NCBI GenBank assembly: GCA_902800625.1
Contig: CADCFG010000002.1
Coordinates: 1 to 64,000, forward strand
Source: an uncultured Eubacteriales bacterium
Lineage (GTDB): Bacteria > Bacillota > Clostridia > Christensenellales > Aristaeellaceae
Length of the DNA stretch: 64,000 nucleotides
Reading direction: 5' to 3'
The notes under the pieces were generated by a model. The model saw only the letters and a list, made by a program, of their open reading frames with translations, was not told the DNA's origin and did no database searches. The position numbers and the translations under genes are program-made. Below, one piece after another: positions 17,957 to 26,144 of this stretch (the first letter of the stretch is position 1; each line of letters begins with the position of its first letter).

Positions 17957-20900
17957 ATGATTACCACCGAAAAGCGCTTTGAATCCGACATCGAGGCGGC
18001 CTTCCTCTCCCCGGCGGGCGGGTATGAGAAGGGCGCGGACCGATACGACGCGAAGGCGGGGCTGTATGTGGACACCCTGATCGACTTCGTGCGGCGCACC
18101 CAGCCCAAGGCCTGGGCGCGGTTCGAGGGCGCGAATGCGGTCGACCCCGTGGGCAAGTTCGTGCTGGCGCTGAACAACGCCATCGACATGGACGGCCTGG
18201 TGTCGGTGCTGCGCCACGGCTTCAAACATCGGGGCATCGCCTTCCGCGTGTGCTTTTTCCGGCCGGAGTCGGGGCTGAACGCGCTGGCCGCCGCGCAGTA
18301 CGCCGCCAACCGGGTGTGCGTCTATCGCCAGTGGTTCTACAGCGCCCAGTGCCACAAGAGCGTGGACATGGTGCTGGCGGTGAACGGCATCCCCGTGTTC
18401 GCCTTCGAGCTGAAAAACCAGTACACCGGCCAGAACGCCGACGACGCCAAGCGCCAGTGGATGTTCGACCGCGACCCGCGGGAGCTGTGCTTCCAGTTCA
18501 ACAAGCGCATCCTGGGCTATTTCGCCGTGGATCACTTCGACGTGTGGATGACCACCCGGCTTGCGGGGAAGGACACCTTCTTCCTGCCCTTCAACCAGGG
18601 CAGCGCCGGCGCGGGCCGGGACGGCGGCAAGGGCAACCCGCCCAACCCGGACGGCTATCCCACCGCCTACCTGTGGGAAAACGTGTTCCAGAAGGACAGC
18701 ATGATGGACATATTGCAGAAGTTCATCCATGTGCAGGTGACTGAGGAACGGCGGGGCGACACGGTGACGCGCAAAAAGCGGCTGATCTTCCCGCGCTTTC
18801 ACCAGCTGGACGTGGTGCGCCGGCTGGTGGCCGACGTGAGCCAAAATGGCTCGGGGCATAACTATCTTATACAGCACAGCGCCGGGTCGGGCAAGTCCAA
18901 CTCCATCGCCTGGACGGCCTACCGGCTGGCCTCGCTGCACGATGTGGACAACAACGCCATATTCTCCAGCGTGATCGTCGTCACTGACCGGCGGGTGCTG
19001 GATCAGCAGCTACAGGGGACGCTTTCCCAGTTCGAGCACATGAACGGCGTGCTGGAGACCATCGACGACGACAAGAGCAGCCGAGACCTTAAGGACGCCA
19101 TCAACGCCGGTGTGCGCATCATCGTCACAACGCTTCAAAAGTTCCCGGTGATCTATCAGGAGGTGGACGCCGCCAACGGGCGCAATTACGCCATCATCGT
19201 GGACGAGGCGCACTCGTCCCAGACGGGGGAATCGGCGCTCAAGCTGAAGGCCGCCCTGGCCGACACCGAAGACGCGCTGCGGGAATATGCCGAGATCGAG
19301 GAGCGGGAGGCCATCGACCCGGAGGACAAGCTGGTCCGGGAGATGATCGTACACGGGCGGCACAAGAACCTTTCCTTCTTTGCCTTCACCGCCACGCCCA
19401 AGGGCACTACGCTGGAACTGTTCGGCACGGAGATTCCCGGCAGCGGCTTTCATCCGTTCCACATCTATTCCATGCGCCAGGCCATCGAGGAAGGGTTCAT
19501 ACTGGACGTGCTGCAGAATTACATGACCTATGACACCTGCTTCAAGATCGCCAAGACCATCGAGGACAATCCTGACGTGCCCGGCAGCCGCGCCGCGAAG
19601 GTGATCCGGCGGTTCGAGGATCTGCACCCGTGGAACATCAGCCAGAAGGCGCAGATCATCGTGGAGACCTACATGAACACCACCCGGCACAAAATCGGCG
19701 GAAAGGGCAAGATGATGGTGATTACATCCTCGCGTCTGGCAGCGGTGCGCTATTGCCAGGAGTGCCGGCGGTACATCGAGGAGAAGGGTTATCGGGATGT
19801 GGGCGTGCTGGTGGCGTTCTCCGGCAGCGTCGTCGACGGCGGCGAGGAATACACCGAGCCGAAGCTGAACGTGCGCAAGGACGGCAGCCACATCGCCGAG
19901 AGCCAGACCAAGGCGGAATTCCACGAGAATTTCCACGTGCTGATCGTGGCGGAAAAGTACCAGACCGGCTTCGACGAGCCGCTTTTGCACACGATGATCG
20001 TGGACAAGAAGCTGCGGGGCGTGAAGGCCGTGCAGACGCTGTCCCGCCTGAACCGCACGGCCCCCGGCAAGACCGACACCTTCGTGCTGGACTTCATCAA
20101 CTCCGCTGAGGATATCCAGGAGGCCTTCCAGCCCTTCTATCAGGAGACCATGCTCAGCCATGAGGTCAACGCCGATTTGCTGTACAAGGTGCAGAAGGAG
20201 CTGCGCGGCTACAGCATCTATTCCGACAACGACATAGAAGCGTGCATCCATGAGTATGCGCGAGGCGATGGCCAGGGCAGCAAGGGCATGGGCCGCATGA
20301 GCAGCGCGCTGAAGCCCGTGGCGGACCGCTACAACCTGATGAAGCCCGACGACCGGTATCAATTCCGGCGGCTCTGCCGCAGCCTGATCAAGTGGTATGG
20401 GTATATCTCCCAAGTCGTCAGGATGTTCGACACCGATCTGCACAAGGAGTATATCTTCCTGAGCTACCTGCTGGGCCTGCTGCCGCCGGATGAAAAGGCG
20501 GAGTTGGATCTGGAGGGCAAGCTGCAGCTGGAATACTACAAGCTGCAAAAGACCTTCGAGGGCGCGATAGAATTGGAACAGACGCCCGGCGTCTACGAGC
20601 CCGCCAGCGCCAAGAGCGCCATCGGCAAGGAGCAGAAGCGGCCGCTGGACGAGATCATCGAGAAGATCAACGAGCAGTACAAGGGCATTTTTACCGAGGC
20701 CGACCGCGTGATGACCGAGACCATCGTGCGCACGATGATGGCTGACGAGAAGGCCGGCAAGCTGGCCCGGTCCTCCGACCCAAAGATCTTCATGGACAGC
20801 GTGCTGCCCAAGCTGTTCGGCGACATAGCCATGGACAGCTACATGGATGCGGAAACCCAGCACACCGAAATGCAAAACGCCTATAAGTCCCTATTCGAGG

Positions 20901-20983
20901 ACAAGGCCAAGTACAACGCCATCATGCGGGCCGTGGGCGCGATTGTGTACAGGGATATGCGGCGGGGGAGCCCGCTGCCATGA
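17957..20983 (+). CDS. hsdR: Type I restriction enzyme, endonuclease/translocase subunit (HsdR)
   Basis: The 1008-residue subunit cuts DNA after ATP-driven translocation. The N-terminal PD-(D/E)xK nuclease has Asp137 and Glu151-x-Lys153 ('FELK'). The SF2 helicase motor has Walker A 'HSAGSGKS' (307-314), DEAH at 416-419, 'FTATP' and, in the second RecA domain, 'YQTGFDEP' and 'QTLSRLNR'. A long C-terminal helical domain for complex assembly follows. Length is normal. GGAGG precedes the ATG. The operon order M-S-(HEPN)-R is complete with no frame break seen. Confidence 0.95.
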   Translation: MITTEKRFESDIEAAFLSPAGGYEKGADRYDAKAGLYVDTLIDFVRRTQPKAWARFEGANAVDPVGKFVLALNNAIDMDGLVSVLRHGFKHRGIAFRVCFFRPESGLNALAAAQYAANRVCVYRQWFYSAQCHKSVDMVLAVNGIPVFAFELKNQYTGQNADDAKRQWMFDRDPRELCFQFNKRILGYFAVDHFDVWMTTRLAGKDTFFLPFNQGSAGAGRDGGKGNPPNPDGYPTAYLWENVFQKDSMMDILQKFIHVQVTEERRGDTVTRKKRLIFPRFHQLDVVRRLVADVSQNGSGHNYLIQHSAGSGKSNSIAWTAYRLASLHDVDNNAIFSSVIVVTDRRVLDQQLQGTLSQFEHMNGVLETIDDDKSSRDLKDAINAGVRIIVTTLQKFPVIYQEVDAANGRNYAIIVDEAHSSQTGESALKLKAALADTEDALREYAEIEEREAIDPEDKLVREMIVHGRHKNLSFFAFTATPKGTTLELFGTEIPGSGFHPFHIYSMRQAIEEGFILDVLQNYMTYDTCFKIAKTIEDNPDVPGSRAAKVIRRFEDLHPWNISQKAQIIVETYMNTTRHKIGGKGKMMVITSSRLAAVRYCQECRRYIEEKGYRDVGVLVAFSGSVVDGGEEYTEPKLNVRKDGSHIAESQTKAEFHENFHVLIVAEKYQTGFDEPLLHTMIVDKKLRGVKAVQTLSRLNRTAPGKTDTFVLDFINSAEDIQEAFQPFYQETMLSHEVNADLLYKVQKELRGYSIYSDNDIEACIHEYARGDGQGSKGMGRMSSALKPVADRYNLMKPDDRYQFRRLCRSLIKWYGYISQVVRMFDTDLHKEYIFLSYLLGLLPPDEKAELDLEGKLQLEYYKLQKTFEGAIELEQTPGVYEPASAKSAIGKEQKRPLDEIIEKINEQYKGIFTEADRVMTETIVRTMMADEKAGKLARSSDPKIFMDSVLPKLFGDIAMDSYMDAETQHTEMQNAYKSLFEDKAKYNAIMRAVGAIVYRDMRRGSPLP

Positions 20984-21021
20984 TGGGTGCAGCATTTGTG
21001 AAGTGGTACGAGAAGAAGACG

Positions 21022-21111
21022 ATGAACGACAAACTCCAGCTGTTTGAGGATCAGCCCATCCGAACTGCATGGGACAATGAAAATGAGGAATGGTATGGTG
21101 GACAGGGCTGA
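21022..21111 (+). pseudogene. Truncated Bro-N/antirepressor-like remnant
   Basis: A 29-residue frame begins 'MNDKLQLFEDQPIRTAWDNE' and continues to 'NEEWY' before diverging and stopping. This is the usual opening of Bro-N (phage antirepressor-like) proteins often found within or beside type I R-M operons, where the sequence normally runs on into a 'FSVVDVV' strand and helix. Here everything after the first 25 residues is gone. It could be a deletion scar; a functional micropeptide is less likely. Confidence 0.55.
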
Positions 21112-21226
21112 AAAGGATGATGAATAGTGAGTGGGAATCTTGCATTCCCCGCTTTCATGTGGTATTCTGTAGACGAAGGCCGGATACAATTGTAGAAAAC
21201 GTTGGCTGCAATGGGAGGTGGAAACA

Positions 21227-21481
21227 GTGTGTGAACTGGCGATAAAGATACCGGATGCGGTGCTTTACGATACGCGGATGACGAAGGAACAAGCGCTGTC
21301 CTTTGCCAAGCGAGCGATAGCATTGGGCTATTATACACAGAATGGCGTTTCGATAGGGTATTGTGCCCAGATCGCAGGTATGACGGAAGAAGACTTTATC
21401 AAATATCTGGGCGAGAATCACGTCTCCATATTCCACTTCAATGATGAGGCGGAGTTTTTGGAGGAAATGAAGAATGCTTAG
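21227..21481 (+). CDS. UPF0175-family antitoxin
   Basis: The 84-residue protein has the UPF0175 layout: an opening beta strand 'LAIKIPDAVLY', a helix, then a helix-turn-helix-like 'GYYTQNGVSIGYCAQIAGMTEEDFIKYLGE', and a final 'FHFND'. Members pair with DUF3368 PIN-like toxins. GTG at 21227 is preferred because GGGAGG lies 8 bases upstream; the GTG at 21218 overlaps that site. It overlaps the toxin gene by 8 bases, as usual for such pairs. It probably binds DNA and represses its own operon, by family analogy. Confidence 0.8.
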   Translation: MCELAIKIPDAVLYDTRMTKEQALSFAKRAIALGYYTQNGVSIGYCAQIAGMTEEDFIKYLGENHVSIFHFNDEAEFLEEMKNA

Positions 21482-21965
21482 AGTGATCGTCAACTCCACA
21501 CCGCTGATCGCGCTGTGCAACATAGGCAGGCTGGACTTGCTCCAGAAGGTATATGGCAGAATCGTGATCCCTCAAGCGGTCTTTGACGAGGTGACGGAAA
21601 AGGACGATTCAGCCTGCCGCCAGATCAAACAGCGCCCGGACTGGATTGAGATCGAACAGATTTCAGACAACTCACAGAAGCAAATGTATCGGGCCAAGCT
21701 GCACGATGGAGAGGTCGAGGTGATGATACTTGCCCAGGAGCCGCCGACCGCTGACTTGTTGATCATCGACGACAATGCCGCCAAGAAGACGGCCAAGTTC
21801 CTGGGGCTTCATGTGACGGGAACGCTGGGCGTGTTGCTGAAAGCAAAGAGGATGGGGCTGGTTGAGGAAATCGCACCACTCATTGAAGATCTGTGCAAAA
21901 ACGGCTTCTATGTGGATGAAACTGTCAAGGCAATGGCGCTCAAACAGGCGAGTGAGAATCCGTAA
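21474..21965 (+). CDS. DUF3368-family PIN-like toxin
   Basis: The 163-residue protein has the PIN-like core of DUF3368: 'VIVNSTPLIALCNIGRLDLL' at the start (VNSTPL replacing the D-[TS]-s-x-l strand), a conserved Glu in 'VFDEVT', Glu102 region 'DGEVEVMILA', and 'LLIIDDNAAKK' carrying the acidic pair. DUF3368 proteins are the RNase-like partner of UPF0175 antitoxins. It is the last complete gene of the island, about 180 bases before the tRNA-derived end. Confidence 0.82.
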   Translation: MLRVIVNSTPLIALCNIGRLDLLQKVYGRIVIPQAVFDEVTEKDDSACRQIKQRPDWIEIEQISDNSQKQMYRAKLHDGEVEVMILAQEPPTADLLIIDDNAAKKTAKFLGLHVTGTLGVLLKAKRMGLVEEIAPLIEDLCKNGFYVDETVKAMALKQASENP

Positions 21966-22010
21966 GGGAGTAATCTGGAACAGGATTCACAGGATATTCA
22001 CCACGATTCA

Positions 22011-22032
22011 TACCCCAAATCGTACCCCAAAT
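22011..22032. repeat. Tandem direct repeats near the island end
   Basis: Two perfect copies of taccccaaat (22011-22020 and 22023-22032), 12 bases apart, about 120 bases inside the tRNA-derived junction. Tyrosine-recombinase attachment sites often carry such arm-type repeats near the core; binding here is not shown. Confidence 0.4.
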
Positions 22033-22147
22033 ACGATTTATCGAGGTTGGTCGGCTTTGTATTAAGTACCTGAAATTGATGCAATGTGCACTAATACATT
22101 AATTGTAATTATGCGCAAATGGCACAAAGATTAACGATTTCTTAAAA

Positions 22148-22170
22148 TTCGAATCCCTCCTTCTCCGCCA
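22148..22170 (+). other. attachment-site candidate: 3' end of a serine tRNA gene
   Basis: The 23 bases give the T-loop and 3' T-arm, the 3' acceptor strand (CTTCTCC), discriminator G and CCA of a tRNA-Ser. The sequence to the left does not fold into the rest of a tRNA, so this is only the 3' part. A serine tRNA terminator-like hairpin follows directly. This is the usual scar at the far end of an element integrated in a tRNA 3' end; the intact gene should lie beyond the left edge of the window. Confidence 0.7.
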
Positions 22171-22173
22171 CAA

Positions 22174-22200
22174 AAAACGGACTCTTTGGGGTCCGTTTTT
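22174..22200 (+). terminator. Terminator following the tRNA-Ser fragment
   Basis: AAAACGGAC (22174-22182) pairs with GTCCGTTTT (22191-22199), ending in a T-run. It probably was the terminator of the original tRNA gene and may also stop the leftward GGDEF gene. Confidence 0.75.
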
Positions 22201-22228
22201 ATGTGGTATGAAAGCGCTTGATACGGCG

Positions 22229-24178
22229 CTACGTCCGCTGCGCCTTCTTTGCCTTTTTCTGGCGGTACATCAGCGCGTCGGCCTGCTGTACGTATTCGTC
22301 CAGGGATTTGTCGCTGTCTGGATCGGTGAGCACGCAGCCGAAGCTGATGCCGGGAGTTTCCGGCAGGCCGAGGTCGCGGGCATGGCCGGGCAGCGCGTCG
22401 GCGACGGAGCGCATGAGCGCCTGGGTCGCGTCCGGGCCGAGATCGGGCATCAGCACCAGGAACTCGTCGCCGCCGTAGCGCACGGGGATGGCGTCCTTCG
22501 GCAGGGCTTGGCGGATGGCGTCGGCGACGCACAGTATGGCCTGGTCCCCAGCGGTGTGGCCGTAGGCATCGTTGATGTATTTGAGGCGGTCCATGTCCAT
22601 GAACAGGATCGCCAGCTTTTCGCCCCGGCCAGTAATGTCCCGGAACAAGGGATAGGCCAGCTCGTGATAGCCCAGGCGGTTGTACAGCCCTGTCAGGCCA
22701 TCCTTCATGGACACGCCGGAGAGCACGTGGTTGATGTAGGAGAGGTTGCGCGTGGCGAAATGGGAGCGCAGCGCCATGGTGAGGGTGCTGACCAGGGCGG
22801 AGACGCCCCGGATGCGCATCAGATCCAGGCAGTTGTGCACGCACAGATAGCCCGCGGTGCGCTCCATGAAGTGCAGTGGGGCAAACAGATAATTGCTCTG
22901 GGTGCCGTTCAGGGAAAGCGTGGATGGATTGGCGCCCAGCTTCCGGCGCGGGAACCGGGCGTCGGATCCCTTCTCCCATTGGAAGATGAGCTCCAGCGTG
23001 TCCGGATAGCCCTCGATGGACAGGCCGCTTGCCAGATCGCGCATCTGGCCGGTTTCCTCCCGGAAGGAGAGCATCCGGTCGGGGTCGAACAGCCTGCCGT
23101 CCAGCACCAGGGCCAGGCCGTCGCAATTCAGCACGGAGACGCAATCGATCAACGCGAGGCAGATCTCTTCAATGGACTCGCAGCCGGGCAGGCGGTACTG
23201 CATGACGCTCATCCTGTAGTTGAAATCCGTGCTGCTCAACTCGCCGCCGATGTAGTCCTGGGCGGCCGGCGCATTGCCGCCATCGGCGGTCAGGCCGCGC
23301 TCCGTGCTCTGGCGCAGCACGAGGCGCGCGGGTGTTGTGACGACCTCGGGCACGGATTCGCCCCGCCAGATGCGGCGCAGAACGTCCACGCAGGTGTCGC
23401 CCATGTTCCAGGGCTGCTGGTCCACGGTGGTGATGGCGGGGGAGAAGGCGGCGGAGAGGTCGTCGTTGTCAAAACCGGTGACCAGGAAATCCTCCGGCAC
23501 GCTGTAGCCCGCTGCTCTGGCGGCGTGGCAGACGCCCATGGCGATCTGGTCGTTGGCGCAGATGACGGCTTGGGGCAGCCTGCCGCCGTGACGGTGAAGC
23601 AGCGTCTCAAAGGCGTGGATGCCGCATTCAACAATGAAGCTCTCCGAGTAGATGCGATCCTCGCCGCAAGGCAGATCGTTGGAGGCGCAATAGTCCTTGA
23701 GCCCCCTGGCGCGGGCCTGGTTTTCAAAGTTGTCCGCCGGGCCAAGCGCGAACCAGAAGTCGGCGAGGCCGTGGCTGCGGTGCAGGTGGCGGATGATGGA
23801 GCCCATGGCCGCGTAGTTGTCGATGCCCACATAGCGGAAGCCGGGGATGTGGTTCGCCATGGAGAGCACGGGCTTTCCGGACGCGGCGGCGGCGTTGATC
23901 ACGTGCCGCATGGCCAGGTCGCCGGAGGCGTCGGAATCGTCGCCGATGGTGGTGTTGATGTCCAGCAGGATGGCGTCGTAATCGGCGAAATCCGGCAGGC
24001 GATAGATGTTGTATTCGCCGCGGTTGTGCCCCGCGTCGTAACCGAGATACGCGTCGCTGCGCAGAATGTGCAGGCTGAAGGGTTCGCCCGGCCCCTGCAG
24101 GGCGCGGTGGAGACTGGCGGAACGCTCGTAGCTGAACTTGCGCATGCAGTCGTTCAGGACATACAGGACCTTTTTCAT
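22229..24178 (-). CDS. Diguanylate cyclase with LacI-type periplasmic-binding-fold sensor
   Basis: The 649-residue protein begins with a periplasmic-binding-protein fold of LacI type (about 1-290: 'ILLDINTTIGDD', 'VLSMANHIPGF', 'AVICANDQIAMGV', 'FLVTGFDNDD') but has no helix-turn-helix, signal peptide or membrane segment, so sensing should be cytoplasmic. A middle region of about 200 residues looks GAF-like. The C-terminal GGDEF domain makes cyclic di-GMP; 'RYGGDEFLVLM' is intact, while the product-inhibition RxxD site is replaced by 'LPKD'. The ATG at 24178 is chosen for GGGAG upstream. It is divergent from the DHH gene and is the first chromosomal gene past the island. Confidence 0.85.
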   Translation of the reverse strand: MKKVLYVLNDCMRKFSYERSASLHRALQGPGEPFSLHILRSDAYLGYDAGHNRGEYNIYRLPDFADYDAILLDINTTIGDDSDASGDLAMRHVINAAAASGKPVLSMANHIPGFRYVGIDNYAAMGSIIRHLHRSHGLADFWFALGPADNFENQARARGLKDYCASNDLPCGEDRIYSESFIVECGIHAFETLLHRHGGRLPQAVICANDQIAMGVCHAARAAGYSVPEDFLVTGFDNDDLSAAFSPAITTVDQQPWNMGDTCVDVLRRIWRGESVPEVVTTPARLVLRQSTERGLTADGGNAPAAQDYIGGELSSTDFNYRMSVMQYRLPGCESIEEICLALIDCVSVLNCDGLALVLDGRLFDPDRMLSFREETGQMRDLASGLSIEGYPDTLELIFQWEKGSDARFPRRKLGANPSTLSLNGTQSNYLFAPLHFMERTAGYLCVHNCLDLMRIRGVSALVSTLTMALRSHFATRNLSYINHVLSGVSMKDGLTGLYNRLGYHELAYPLFRDITGRGEKLAILFMDMDRLKYINDAYGHTAGDQAILCVADAIRQALPKDAIPVRYGGDEFLVLMPDLGPDATQALMRSVADALPGHARDLGLPETPGISFGCVLTDPDSDKSLDEYVQQADALMYRQKKAKKAQRT

Positions 24179-24322
24179 GAGAGCATCTCCCGGCATGGCG
24201 TATTCCATCGGCACATCTGATTAACAGATCAATTCGAGGATAATTATAGCAAAGCAGAGGGCAAACTTCAAGCCGTCGGGCGCCAGCGGCGATGAATTTG
24301 GCGGCAAATAGTGTGCGAACGG

Positions 24323-24350
24323 TTGAAAATTTAAAAACCTGTGTTATAAT
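24323..24350 (+). promoter_or_regulatory. Promoter of the DHH phosphoesterase gene
   Basis: TTGAAA, a 16-base spacer and a perfect TATAAT, 55 bases before the ATG at 24405. Confidence 0.7.
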
Positions 24351-24404
24351 GGTCACAGAAAACAGCGCCCGCGGACAGATCGGGCGAGTGCGGGAGGTAA
24401 TAAA

Positions 24405-25334
24405 ATGGAACAGAAGAAGAGACTGGTCACCCGAAGCGACTTTGACGGCCTCGCCTGCGCCATGATGCTGCGCGAACTGGGGGAGATCGAAGAGATCAAG
24501 TTCGTACACCCCAAGGATGTGCAGGACGGCAAGGTGGAGCTTTTCTCCACGGACATCACCACCAATCTGCCCTATGACCCCCGCGTGGGCCTGGCCTTCG
24601 ACCATCACGAGTCCGAGATGGACCGCCTGAAGGCCCAGGAGACCGGCGGCAAGCTGATCATCGACCCCAACGCCCGCAGCGCGGCCCGCGTGGTGTATGA
24701 CTACTACGGCGGCAAGGCGACGTTCCCCCGGGTGAGCGACGAGCTGATGGCGGCCGTGGACAAGGGCGACAGCGCCGACTTCACCGAGGACGAGATCCTG
24801 AACCCCAAGGGCTGGGTGCTGTTGCACTACCTGATGGACCCGCGCACCGGCCTGGGCCGCTTCCGCCAGTTCCGCATCTCCAACTATGATCTGATGATGG
24901 AGCTGATCGGCTACTGCATGGATCACAGCATCGACGAGATCCTGGAGCTGCCGGACGTGAAGGAGCGCGTGGACCTGTACTTCGAGCAGGCCGACCTGTT
25001 CAAGGAGCAGCTCAGGCGCATCGTGAAGATCCACGGCAAGGTGGCCGTGCTGGACCTGCGCGACGAGGAGGTCATCCACGCAGGCAACCGCTTCATGATC
25101 TACGCCATGTATCCCGAGACCCAGATCTCCGTGCACGTGGCCTGGGGCTTCCGCAAGCAGAACACTGCCGTGATGATCGGCAAGTCCATCATCAACAAGG
25201 CCTCCACCGTGGATATTGGCGAGCTGTGCCTGAAGTACGGCGGCGGCGGACACCACAACGCCGGCACCTGCCAGCTGGACAACGACGTGGTGGACGCGGA
25301 GCTGCCCGCCATCATCGAGGCGCTGAACGCCTGA
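24405..25334 (+). CDS. DHH-family phosphoesterase
   Basis: The 309-residue protein belongs to the DHH/DHHA1 superfamily. It has 'SDFDGLACA' (the D-x-D metal motif, residues about 10-18), 'FDHHESE' (DHH motif, about 65), an acidic third motif region, and the DHHA1 ending 'GGGGHHNAGTCQ'. Related proteins hydrolyse oligoribonucleotides, cyclic dinucleotides or polyphosphate using manganese; the exact substrate cannot be told from sequence. The neighbouring diguanylate cyclase makes a cyclic-dinucleotide link tempting but unproven. It is monocistronic, with its own promoter and terminator. Confidence 0.85.
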   Translation: MEQKKRLVTRSDFDGLACAMMLRELGEIEEIKFVHPKDVQDGKVELFSTDITTNLPYDPRVGLAFDHHESEMDRLKAQETGGKLIIDPNARSAARVVYDYYGGKATFPRVSDELMAAVDKGDSADFTEDEILNPKGWVLLHYLMDPRTGLGRFRQFRISNYDLMMELIGYCMDHSIDEILELPDVKERVDLYFEQADLFKEQLRRIVKIHGKVAVLDLRDEEVIHAGNRFMIYAMYPETQISVHVAWGFRKQNTAVMIGKSIINKASTVDIGELCLKYGGGGHHNAGTCQLDNDVVDAELPAIIEALNA

Positions 25335-25351
25335 CCGTAGAAGCGAAACAA

Positions 25352-25374
25352 ACCGCCCTTCGGGGCGGTTTTGT
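25352..25374 (+). terminator. Terminator of the DHH gene
   Basis: ACCGCCC (25352-25358), a TTCG loop and GGGCGGT (25363-25369), followed by TTTGTTTT. Confidence 0.9.
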
Positions 25375-25379
25375 TTTGC

Positions 25380-25408
25380 TTGACAACGGGCCGCAGGATG
25401 AATATAAT
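25380..25408 (+). promoter_or_regulatory. Consensus promoter of the ATC-hydrolase-like gene
   Basis: A perfect TTGACA, 17-base spacer and perfect TATAAT, 44 bases before the ATG at 25452. Such a consensus match suggests high or tightly repressed expression. Confidence 0.8.
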
Positions 25409-25451
25409 GATGTTAGTTTTTGATAACTCATACATGACAGGGGCGAATTGA

Positions 25452-26081
25452 ATGAAGTACACGGGGATGCCGGCGGGAATGTGGCTGCTGTTCGCGGCGC
25501 CCTTCAGGCGCAGCCTGGCCGCCAATTGCGGCGTGAGCCGGGCCGAGGCGGGGGAGACCGCGCGCCGGGCGAAGGAAAAGTATCGCGAAATCATCGGCAG
25601 GCTGCCGGAGTTTGAAAAGGGCGACCGCTTCAAGATGAACATCGTCAGCTGCGCCATGCTGTCGGCCTTCCTGCTCTCCATGGATAAAAAGCCCACGCTG
25701 CAGCAGGCAACTGCGTTTTACAACGGCGGCATGATGACCGGGTTCATGCGGTGGTTCTGCAGGATGTCCGGCAAGCGGAAGTTCTCGGAGGCGGATGTGG
25801 CGGGCATGAAGGCCACGGCGGCGCTGCGCGCGGCGGATCGCAACCCCTATTCCTGGAACATGGATTTCCTGCCCTATGCCGACGGCAGCGGATACGAGGC
25901 CCGCTTCACCCACTGCGGCATCTGCGCGCTGATGCGGGAGCTGGGCCTGTGGGTATACGTGCCCGCCATGTGCAAGCTGGACTACGCCATGAGCGAGGCC
26001 GGCGGGGCGACGAACTTCGTGCGACAGTATACCCTGGCCGGGGGCGGGCCGTATTGCGATTGCGGGTATAAGAGAAAGTGA
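25452..26081 (+). CDS. L-2-amino-thiazoline-4-carboxylate hydrolase-family protein
   Basis: The 209-residue protein matches the ATC-hydrolase family in its C-terminal half: 'FTHCGICALMRELGL', 'PAMCKLDYAM' and 'GPYCDCGYK', which supply the conserved His and Cys residues. The founding member opens the thiazoline ring of ATC on the way to L-cysteine, but most clostridial relatives are of unknown substrate. The N-terminal third is helical. It is monocistronic, between a consensus promoter and a bidirectional terminator. Confidence 0.75.
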   Translation: MKYTGMPAGMWLLFAAPFRRSLAANCGVSRAEAGETARRAKEKYREIIGRLPEFEKGDRFKMNIVSCAMLSAFLLSMDKKPTLQQATAFYNGGMMTGFMRWFCRMSGKRKFSEADVAGMKATAALRAADRNPYSWNMDFLPYADGSGYEARFTHCGICALMRELGLWVYVPAMCKLDYAMSEAGGATNFVRQYTLAGGGPYCDCGYKRK

Positions 26082-26101
26082 CGGGAAAATAGCGGGATAT
26101 G

Positions 26102-26144
26102 CATGACAAAAGAGCCCTCCTTTGCGGAAGGCTCTTTTGTCATG
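26102..26144. terminator. Bidirectional terminator
   Basis: A near-perfect 15-base inverted repeat (CATGACAAAAGAGCC with GGCTCTTTTGTCATG) between the convergent genes at 25452 and 26550. A/T tracts on both sides let it serve both directions; it overlaps the last bases of the DtxR-fold gene. Confidence 0.85.

Noticed and set aside
22148..22170. Complete tRNA-Ser gene
   Set aside because: Only the T-loop, 3' T-arm and 3' acceptor strand are present; the bases to the left cannot form the 5' acceptor, D-arm or anticodon arm.
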